DNA of 5,436 nt from Ascidiaceihabitans sp. (lineage in GTDB: Bacteria > Pseudomonadota > Alphaproteobacteria > Rhodobacterales > Rhodobacteraceae). This document shows positions 1 to 5,436 of this stretch, piece after piece (the first letter of the stretch is position 1; each line of letters begins with the position of its first letter). The translations under genes and the position numbers were made by a program. Location of the stretch: positions 1 through 5,436 of the forward strand of contig JALZUL010000140.1 in NCBI GenBank assembly GCA_023301665.1, given 5' to 3'. The notes beneath the pieces were generated by a model that ran no database searches, was not told the DNA's origin, and was given only the letters and a program-made list of their open reading frames with translations.

Positions 1-390
1 CTTACCGGCGGCCCATCAGAGCCGCTCACGCTGCGCGTAAAGGGCCGCGACGTTGTCCTACCAAAGTTTCGAAATGGCATCGCACGCGTTGGCTTTTTCG
101 ATCTATGCGGCAAGCACCTTGGCCCAGCAGATTTCCTTGCCGTTGCAGAAAACACCAAAGTTCTGTTCATCGATGACATCCCATGCCTGTCACGCGACAA
201 CTTCAACGAAGCCAAGCGTTTTGTGACCTTGATAGATGCGCTTTATGAGGCACGTGTGCGCCTCATCTGTTCTGCCGCGGCCAGCCCAGAGATGTTGTAT
301 TTGGAAGGTGAAGGAACGTTCGAATTTGAACGCACAGCGTCACGTCTGCGCGAAATGCAAAGTGAAGGTTGGGGCCAAGACAGCGCTTAA
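1..390 (+). CDS. zapE: ZapE/AFG1-like ATPase, C-terminal part (5' end outside window)
   Basis: The frame is open from the window edge to TAA at 388-390, giving the last 129 residues. The sequence fits the AFG1/LACE1/ZapE family of P-loop ATPases. In E. coli ZapE associates with the division ring; mitochondrial AFG1 homologues act in protein quality control. Visible residues, counted from the window edge: FFDLCGKHLGPADFLAVA (32-49), Walker B-like VLFIDDIP (54-61), then the family-typical NEAKRFVTLIDALYEARVRL (69-88). A sensor-like SAAASPEMLY (91-100) and the closing FEFERTASRLREMQS (107-121) follow; R111 is a candidate arginine finger. Walker A lies upstream, outside the window. The protein ends shortly after the last conserved block, as is usual, so the C-terminus looks intact. 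It converges on folC with a 4-bp overlap. Family assignment is firm; a division role in this organism is inferred from homology only. Confidence 0.93.
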   Translation, partial: LTGGPSEPLTLRVKGRDVVLPKFRNGIARVGFFDLCGKHLGPADFLAVAENTKVLFIDDIPCLSRDNFNEAKRFVTLIDALYEARVRLICSAAASPEMLYLEGEGTFEFERTASRLREMQSEGWGQDSA

Positions 391-1661
391 CCGTTTTCCC
401 GCAAAATAGCCCCTGCCAAATATAGCGAGCCGCAAATCAAGATGCGCGCATCAGGTTGCTTATCCAAAATAGCACGTGCTGCGGCCATGACATTATCAGC
501 TTCGACCGCATCCATACCCACATCGCGTGCAGCTTTTGCCGTCACCTGCGCAGGCAATGTGTTGATCTCGTTGGGAATCGAAACCGCCGTTAGAGACGCA
601 GAATGCGCAACGAGCGGTTCTAAGTATCCGCTAATATCTTTCGTGTTCAGCATCCCACAAATCAGATGCGTGGGTCGCTTTGGCAAACGTGTTAGTGTTT
701 CAGCCAAAGTGGCAGCACAGGCAGCATTGTGCCCCCCGTCCAACCAAAACTCCGCATCCGGCCCAGCGTCGATCAACGGACCATGTGAAAGCCGTTGCAT
801 ACGAGCCGCCCATGTGACGTTTGTAGGGACTGCCTCGCAAGCTTCTTCACCAAAACCAAGGTGACGCAAAGCCGTCAAAGCTGTCCCTGCGTTCTGGAAT
901 TGATGCGCCCCCATCAAAGCAGGAGGCGGCAAATCTAGCAATCCAGTTTCATCTTGATAGATCAAACGCCCGCGTTCTTCCCATGCATCCCAATGTTGAC
1001 CTTGCACCATCATCGGCGCACCTAATTTCTCTGCGCGCGCTTCGATCACTTCCATCGCGTCATCAGGCTGACGGGTTATGATCGCGGGAACGCCACGCTT
1101 CAAAATACCTGCTTTTTCACTGGAAATTTGAGCAACCGTATCCCCAAGGAACTGAGGATGATCAAAGGAAACGGGCGTGATGATCGTTAAGGCAGGTTTA
1201 TCAACGACATTGGTTGCATCCAATCGCCCACCCAAACCAACCTCAAGCAACGTGTAATCCGCCGGTGTGCGGGCAAATGCTAGAATCGCAGCACAAGTTG
1301 TGATCTCGAAATAGGTGATCGTCTCACCGTTATTGGCCGCATAACATTCATCAAGAATAGCTGTTAAAGTATCTTCTTCGATCAACGTTCCTGCAAGTCG
1401 GATACGCTCGTGAAACCGCGCCAAATGCGGGGAGGTATAGGCGTGTACGCGCTTGCCTGCCCCTTCAAGTCCGGCACGGATCATCGCCTGTGTCGATCCT
1501 TTGCCATTCGTTCCTGCAATATGAATAACAGGCGGCAGATCATTTTGCGGATTGCCCAAAGCATCCAACAAACGCCAAACGCGATCTAGCACAAGATCCA
1601 TGACCTTGGGATGCAAGGCCATCATGCGCTCAAGAATCACATCCGACGTTTGACTGCTCAT
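387..1661 (-). CDS. folC: Bifunctional dihydrofolate synthase / folylpolyglutamate synthase
   Basis: This cytosolic Mur-ligase-family enzyme joins L-glutamate to dihydropteroate and then adds further glutamates to reduced folates, using ATP. The 424 residues match the usual FolC length. Visible motifs: P-loop GTNGKGS (50-56), TSPHL (76-80) and ERI (85-87), then EVGLGGRLDATN (140-151), the hallmark of the family. SFDH (165-168) leads into LGDTVAQISSEKAGI (172-186), where K183 is the expected carbamylated lysine. GAHQFQNAGTA (251-261), WAARMQR (284-290) and WLDGGHN (306-312) follow, with ICGMLNTKD (334-342) and GSLYLAG (411-417) in the C-terminal domain. The ATG at 1661 shares ATGA with the accD stop, which points to translational coupling and supports this start; a weak GGA lies about 6-8 nt upstream inside accD. 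No key residue appears to be missing. Dual activity is the usual bacterial state but cannot be separated from FPGS-only activity by sequence alone. Confidence 0.96.
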   Translation of the reverse strand: MSSQTSDVILERMMALHPKVMDLVLDRVWRLLDALGNPQNDLPPVIHIAGTNGKGSTQAMIRAGLEGAGKRVHAYTSPHLARFHERIRLAGTLIEEDTLTAILDECYAANNGETITYFEITTCAAILAFARTPADYTLLEVGLGGRLDATNVVDKPALTIITPVSFDHPQFLGDTVAQISSEKAGILKRGVPAIITRQPDDAMEVIEARAEKLGAPMMVQGQHWDAWEERGRLIYQDETGLLDLPPPALMGAHQFQNAGTALTALRHLGFGEEACEAVPTNVTWAARMQRLSHGPLIDAGPDAEFWLDGGHNAACAATLAETLTRLPKRPTHLICGMLNTKDISGYLEPLVAHSASLTAVSIPNEINTLPAQVTAKAARDVGMDAVEADNVMAAARAILDKQPDARILICGSLYLAGAILRENG

Positions 1662-2614
1662 TCTTGTCCGTCTGCCGCGTCTGCTGCTTCGGTCGATGAA
1701 ACCGCTTCTTCCTCAGAGATATCTTGTTTCTCTTCTGGCGCAGGCAAATCGCCTTTAACCTCGGGGGGCATATCCATCAACATGCGTACAATCGTGATCA
1801 GCTCATCGCGCAACTCTGTACGCGGTGTCACCCGATCAAGCATACCATGGTCGAGCAAATACTCGGCGCGCTGGAACCCTTCAGGGAGTGTCTCACGGAT
1901 TGTTTGCTCGATCACGCGAGGACCAGCAAAGCAGATCAGCGCATTAGGTTCAGCAATATGAACATCCCCCAACATCGCATAACTCGCCGTTACACCACCC
2001 GTCGTTGGGTGGGTCAAAACAACAATATAGGGCAGCCCTGCCTCTTTAAGCATCTGGATCGCAACAGTTGAGCGCGGCATCTGCATCAGGGATAGAATCC
2101 CTTCTTGCATGCGTGCACCACCCGCTGCTGAGAACAAGATCAACGGTCGCTTCATCTTTACGGCTTCTTGAGCCGCCGCAATGATCGCGTTACCCACATA
2201 CATCCCCATGGAACCACCCATGAATGAAAAGTCTTGAGCGGCGGCAATGATTGGTGTGCGTCCGATTTCACCAGCGGCCACAAGCATAGCATCTTTTTCG
2301 CCAGTCGATTTCTGAGCCGACTTCATGCGGTCAGGGTATTTCTTTTGATCGCGAAAGCTCAGTGGATCCGCAAGGGGCTCAGGCACGTCGATTTCTGCAA
2401 AAACACCGCCATCAAACAATCCAAGAAAACGGTCACGTGGCGTGATCCCCATGTGATGTCCACAGTTTGTGCACACGTTCAAATTGTCGGCCATTTCCCG
2501 ATGAAACAACATCGTGCCACACTCAGGACATTTGGTCCAAAGGTTATCTGGTGTCTCACGGCGTGAGAAGATCGAGTTAATCCGAGGCCGGACGTAATTT
2601 GAAATCCAGTTCAT
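1658..2614 (-). CDS. accD: Acetyl-CoA carboxylase, carboxyltransferase subunit beta
   Basis: AccD pairs with AccA to form the carboxyltransferase that moves CO2 from biotin on AccB to acetyl-CoA, making malonyl-CoA, the committed step of fatty-acid synthesis in the cytosol. The 318 residues are normal for the family. An N-terminal zinc ribbon is intact: C29-X2-C32, then C48-X2-C51. The crotonase-fold part carries SAAGGARMQEG (162-172), PTTGGVTASYAMLGD (203-217) and GPRVIEQT (231-238), the glycine-rich blocks that form the oxyanion holes and the CoA site. The tail from about residue 289 is Ala/Glu-rich and acidic and probably disordered. The start is the ATG at 2614, opening with MNWISNYVRP, a typical AccD N-terminus; AAAGG sits very close to it and a purine tract (AAAAAGAGA) lies further out, so the ribosome site is not textbook. 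folC follows with a 4-bp overlap. A 61-bp leader with a palindrome separates it from the upstream protease gene. Confidence 0.97.
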   Translation of the reverse strand: MNWISNYVRPRINSIFSRRETPDNLWTKCPECGTMLFHREMADNLNVCTNCGHHMGITPRDRFLGLFDGGVFAEIDVPEPLADPLSFRDQKKYPDRMKSAQKSTGEKDAMLVAAGEIGRTPIIAAAQDFSFMGGSMGMYVGNAIIAAAQEAVKMKRPLILFSAAGGARMQEGILSLMQMPRSTVAIQMLKEAGLPYIVVLTHPTTGGVTASYAMLGDVHIAEPNALICFAGPRVIEQTIRETLPEGFQRAEYLLDHGMLDRVTPRTELRDELITIVRMLMDMPPEVKGDLPAPEEKQDISEEEAVSSTEAADAADGQE

Positions 2615-2642
2615 ACCTTTGGTCTCTTTTTAGGTCTGTTGG

Positions 2643-2661
2643 CTTCCAGATAATCTGGAAG
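2643..2661. repeat. Perfect 8-3-8 bp inverted repeat in the accD leader
   Basis: CTTCCAGA-TAA-TCTGGAAG reads as a perfect palindrome apart from the 3-bp centre. It lies in the only intergenic gap of the window, 14 bp after the protease stop codon and 28 bp before the accD start. No run of T follows the arms on either strand, so it does not look like an intrinsic terminator. It could be an operator for a dimeric repressor at the accD promoter, or a short RNA hairpin at the 3' end of the upstream message. I do not recognise it as the site of a named regulator. Confidence 0.55.
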
Positions 2662-2679
2662 TGCCACAAATGCAATCAA
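2650..2679 (-). promoter_or_regulatory. Possible sigma-70-type promoter for accD-folC
   Basis: On the minus strand TTGATT (2674-2679) and GATTAT (2650-2655) are separated by 18 bp. Each matches the -35 and -10 consensus at four of six positions. Transcription would begin near 2642, giving a leader of roughly 27 nt. The -35 overlaps the stop codon of the protease gene and the -10 overlaps the centre of the inverted repeat, an arrangement that would let a protein bound there block the promoter. The match is weak, and alphaproteobacterial promoters are poorly predicted from E. coli consensus, so this is a suggestion only. Confidence 0.28.
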
Positions 2680-3557
2680 CGCCGGATCATCAAACGCGCA
2701 ACCAGCCACATTATAAAGGTTGTCGCGAAATCGACTGGTAACCATGCGCGCATCATTTCGGCGTCAGACATGCCAAATGGCAGCAAATAGAGCGCAGCAT
2801 CCCCCAGTTGATCCGGAAGCGAAATCACCAAAAGCGCCATCGCATTATTGATAAAATGCACTGCCATCGCTGGCCCAAGGTTACCTGCGCGGGCTGTCAA
2901 ATCTGCCATGACCAAACCAAAGACTCCCGCCCAGAGCACCATCAACCATGCATTTTCCCCTGCTGTCGCTGGATCATAATGCGCCAGAGCAAACAAAATG
3001 GATGGCACCACCATCCACACCCAACGCGCGCGAAAACGCGCCCCAAGTTGTTGTTGTAGATACCCGCGAAACAAAATTTCCTCGGCACTCGATTGGATCA
3101 AAACCGCCAGCAAAGCGATCGGCAACACCATCAACCAGGGGCCAAACTCCCTGTTTCCAACCAGCGGCTCACCAAAATCCCACGGGGGCAAAACCATGAT
3201 CGCGACAAGCAATGCTATGACGCCAAAGCCCACTTTCCCAAAGTGATTGATCAAGGCCTTTCGAGGGCCAAAAACGGAAGCCGCCGATCGTTTATGAAGA
3301 AGGTACAGCGCCCCAAAGACACCAACCGTCACCGCAAAGAAACTAAAGAGCAGCACGAAAACTTCGACAACGCCAGTATCGGGAATAAGGACACTCAAAA
3401 AACCAGTGGCAAAACCGTAAACCAATGGGCTCAGGCCGATTGTGACACCGATAACAAGCATCACCCCGATCAAGGTACGCCAAAGTTCCGACTTTTCTTG
3501 AGCTGGGGCAACAAAATCATCGTGGCGAAGGTAATCGAAACGCCACATGTTACTCAT
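2676..3557 (-). CDS. CPBP family intramembrane glutamic protease (CAAX/Abi type)
   Basis: This is a multi-pass membrane protein of 293 residues with the three CPBP (type II CAAX prenyl endopeptidase / Abi) motifs in order: EEILFR (E159, E160, R164), FALAH (F189, H193) and HFINN (H234, N238). These residues form the intramembrane active site in the Rce1-like fold, so the protein is probably catalytically competent. About seven or eight hydrophobic stretches can be seen, near residues 29-58, 63-87, 109-126, 141-160, 181-194, 203-220, 227-247 and 277-291. The N-terminus (about 1-26) is polar and probably cytosolic. Bacteria do not generally prenylate proteins, and the substrates of most bacterial members are unknown, so no substrate is proposed. 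The ATG at 3557 overlaps the upstream gene by 8 bp and has GGAA 7 nt before it; a second ATG at 3548 (residue 4) is an equally placed alternative. The overlap suggests co-expression with the ABC/cNMP gene. Confidence 0.9.
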   Translation of the reverse strand: MSNMWRFDYLRHDDFVAPAQEKSELWRTLIGVMLVIGVTIGLSPLVYGFATGFLSVLIPDTGVVEVFVLLFSFFAVTVGVFGALYLLHKRSAASVFGPRKALINHFGKVGFGVIALLVAIMVLPPWDFGEPLVGNREFGPWLMVLPIALLAVLIQSSAEEILFRGYLQQQLGARFRARWVWMVVPSILFALAHYDPATAGENAWLMVLWAGVFGLVMADLTARAGNLGPAMAVHFINNAMALLVISLPDQLGDAALYLLPFGMSDAEMMRAWLPVDFATTFIMWLVARLMIRR

Positions 3558-5436
3558 CCACTGGTTCCGTAGGCGCGATATAATAGGTTGGATCTACCTG
3601 CGATAACGTCTCGACTGCACCCTGGAGATTTCTCGCAACAGTATTCAAAAGGGTCAAAAGTGCAGTCGTGTCATTTTCGATAACGGCATTAAACTCAACA
3701 GCGCCAATCCGCAGGAATGTGACATCACTTCTAGCCACCAAGCCAACTTGGCGCGGCTCATGGGTAATGACGGCCAAATCGCCAATCAATCGGCCCGGCT
3801 TAACATTTGAGACAACATGTGTCGCCCCATCGTCATTGATTTTGATAAGGCTCGCCGCACCCTCAACACACAAATAGACAGCATCAGAACGATCGCCTGT
3901 GGAATAGATAACTTGCCCCGATTTTGCAGTGTACCACTGAGCCGCAAACGCAAGCAGCCGCTGGTTTCGTGTATCAAGATTAGCAAAGGTTTCTGTGCTG
4001 GAAATCGCGCGCAACTTGCTACGCAAATCATCTGAGCCACCGTCTGGAACCAAATCGATCTCTTGACGCTGCACACCATCAATCCGACCGTTGGCGATCT
4101 CAATGTAAAGATCATATTCAGTCGGGTTTTCGAAATTGTCTTCCATAAAGATCAAAGTCGAATTTGGTAAAAGCTTACGCAACGCTCCACGCATTTGACG
4201 GCGATTTTCGGCGTCATGACTTGCAATTGCTTTATCCAGCACCAGAACATCAGGCCGTTTGATGCCGGCCCGACTAAAGGCTGCACGCTCTAGGAACACA
4301 CCTTGTAAGTTAGCGCCCCCAAGGCCGGTCGGGATATCAAAAATGGTTTCGGCCACCAGTTGACGCAGCCCGTTTTTCGCCAAAACATCCGACACAATCT
4401 CACGCACAAGTTCAGCTTTATTACCCGCCTGTGCCCTGACACGACCGTAAATCGCATTCTCCAGAACCGTTGAACGCGGCAGATAATTTTCCGGCGAGAT
4501 ATGAATGAACATGGCAGAGGTATGTTCGCGCAAGCGTGTCCCTTGGCTGCGGCGAATGTTTAGAATTTCACGCTTAAAAGTATCTGGGAACGCAGGGCCA
4601 ATCTGTTCCGCTGTAAAGGCAAACGGAACCGTCATGAGCAAAGCAAACTCTTCCTCGGTTAAGGCACTATCGCCAAATTCGCGGCGCCGTGACGCGATAT
4701 CGACAAGGCGCTCATACAGCTCTTCTTCGATGCCCAATGCCGTAAAGAGCGGATGGTTTGTTCCGTCCATTCCAAAGGTTTGGTGCAATGTCTCAATTAC
4801 GGTCTGAGAAATAGCAATCGCTTGCTCAGCAAGGCCCTGTTCAGAGATCAGTGCCAAGAATCGACGTTCTTGCACCAAACTTTCTTGGCTGATGTCCAGT
4901 CGCGGTGCTGCGAACATCAAATTCCCACCCAAAGGCACTGCCGGGTTGAATGCTTCAGGATCAAATCGATAAACCGCATCGTCCAAATCAGCATCAATCA
5001 AACGCTGATGTACTTCTTCGCGGATACCCGTGATCCTCTTTGCCAAAATTGGGTGAATTTCGGGGTCAACACGAGAACCCAACATACGTTGGAACATGAA
5101 CTCATCGATGCCCATCGCCTCAACCAATTTGAACCACCAGCTTCGGATTTCTTCGGCGCTGTTCAATTCAGCCAAAGCCGGGTCCAACCAATCAGCACGC
5201 AAGCTATCTAGGCTGTTGCCAGAACGCTCAGCCTCATTGGTAAAACGATCTTTTTGACCTGGATCCCAAAGAATCGTCTTGGGGCTGGTCATCAACGGCA
5301 TCATCAGATTGCTGCCTAATGTTCCGTCGAACAGATAGGGCCGCGAATGAGCATACCCAATGCGTGCAGAAATGACCGCTTGATGCAGCCCAGACAGGTC
5401 ATGGCCATCCATATGCACAGTGCCGCGGGTTGGCGT
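3550..5436 (-). CDS. ABC-ATPase-like protein with C-terminal cyclic-nucleotide-binding domain (5' end outside window)
   Basis: The frame is open from the right edge (TPTRGT before the GTG at 5418) to TAA at 3550-3552, giving 628 visible residues. Numbering here starts at that GTG. Sequence before and after it reads straight through as an ABC beta-subdomain (TRGTVHMDGHDL), so the GTG is internal, not the start. IGYAHSRPYLFDGTLGSNL (20-38) is a Q-loop region with Ser where Gln is expected. Residues about 45-300 are a largely helical insertion. A second Q-loop-like stretch is FIHISPENYLPRSTVLENA (304-322). GGANLQGVFLERAAFSRA (367-384) sits where LSGGQ belongs, VLVLDKA (391-397) has Lys for the Walker B Glu, ASHD (399-402) is the D-loop, and MEDN (425-428) replaces the H-loop. 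Residues about 486-590 form a cNMP-binding fold: PGRLIGDLAV (541-550, Asp for the usual Glu) and EPRQVGLVA (554-562, Arg kept). Walker A and any membrane domain lie beyond the window. ATPase activity is doubtful; transporter or regulator cannot be decided here. Confidence 0.82.
   Translation of the reverse strand, partial: TPTRGTVHMDGHDLSGLHQAVISARIGYAHSRPYLFDGTLGSNLMMPLMTSPKTILWDPGQKDRFTNEAERSGNSLDSLRADWLDPALAELNSAEEIRSWWFKLVEAMGIDEFMFQRMLGSRVDPEIHPILAKRITGIREEVHQRLIDADLDDAVYRFDPEAFNPAVPLGGNLMFAAPRLDISQESLVQERRFLALISEQGLAEQAIAISQTVIETLHQTFGMDGTNHPLFTALGIEEELYERLVDIASRRREFGDSALTEEEFALLMTVPFAFTAEQIGPAFPDTFKREILNIRRSQGTRLREHTSAMFIHISPENYLPRSTVLENAIYGRVRAQAGNKAELVREIVSDVLAKNGLRQLVAETIFDIPTGLGGANLQGVFLERAAFSRAGIKRPDVLVLDKAIASHDAENRRQMRGALRKLLPNSTLIFMEDNFENPTEYDLYIEIANGRIDGVQRQEIDLVPDGGSDDLRSKLRAISSTETFANLDTRNQRLLAFAAQWYTAKSGQVIYSTGDRSDAVYLCVEGAASLIKINDDGATHVVSNVKPGRLIGDLAVITHEPRQVGLVARSDVTFLRIGAVEFNAVIENDTTALLTLLNTVARNLQGAVETLSQVDPTYYIAPTEPVDE

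Noticed and set aside
442..864. 140-codon plus-strand open frame
   Set aside because: It lies wholly antisense to folC, whose motifs are continuous on the other strand, and its translation resembles no family I know.
2643..2661. Intrinsic terminator for the protease gene
   Set aside because: The stem is perfect but has a 3-nt loop and no T-run on either strand.
3546..3557. Choice between ATG 3557 and ATG 3548 for the protease gene
   Set aside because: Not treated as a finding: both starts have similar weak upstream purines and differ by three residues, so the sequence does not decide.
3093..3572. 159-codon plus-strand open frame
   Set aside because: It is antisense to the CPBP protease gene; its translation is Lys/His/Gln-rich and low in hydrophobic blocks, as expected of a reverse-strand shadow of a membrane protein gene.
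3786..4115. 109-codon minus-strand frame inside the ABC/cNMP gene
   Set aside because: It is an out-of-frame reading of the same strand; the main frame keeps ABC and cNMP motifs on both sides, so there is no frameshift to explain.
4753..5211. 152-codon plus-strand open frame
   Set aside because: It is antisense to the insertion region of the ABC/cNMP gene, with no recognisable motif or good ribosome site; the minus-strand frame explains the region.
5416..5418. GTG as the start of the ABC/cNMP gene
   Set aside because: The frame stays open to the window edge and the six preceding codons (TPTRGT) continue an ABC-type beta strand, so the true start lies outside.

Overview
The window looks like chromosomal DNA of an alphaproteobacterium, most likely Rhodobacteraceae (Roseobacter-type) with GC close to 50% by eye. 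This placement is inferred from protein flavour and gene order, not from a marker gene. It is densely coded: five genes, one real intergenic gap (61 bp), no RNA genes, no mobile elements and no CRISPR array.

Layout: (1) 1-390, plus strand: the 3' end of a zapE/AFG1-type ATPase gene. (2) 387-1661, minus: folC (dihydrofolate/folylpolyglutamate synthase), converging on zapE so that both stop codons lie in one TTAA. (3) 1658-2614, minus: accD (acetyl-CoA carboxylase carboxyltransferase beta), joined to folC by an ATGA stop/start overlap. (4) 2615-2675: the only gap, holding a perfect 8-3-8 bp inverted repeat and a possible accD promoter. (5) 2676-3557, minus: a CPBP-family (CAAX/Abi) intramembrane protease with all three active-site motifs. 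(6) 3550-5436, minus and running off the right edge: a large protein with ABC-ATPase sequence and a C-terminal cyclic-nucleotide-binding domain.

The four minus-strand genes run in one direction and may be co-transcribed in two blocks: the ABC/cNMP gene with the protease (8-bp overlap), and accD with folC (4-bp overlap). accD-folC is a familiar pairing of fatty-acid and folate synthesis.

The least ordinary part is the ABC/cNMP protein. Its signature motif, Walker B glutamate, H-loop and Q-loop all depart from the active consensus, and about 280 extra residues separate the first Q-loop-like segment from the signature region. That stretch appears to repeat a segment of the ABC helical subdomain. 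Tight linkage to an intramembrane protease suggests, but does not show, a membrane-associated regulatory or transport unit. The N-terminus, including any Walker A motif and membrane domain, lies outside the window.
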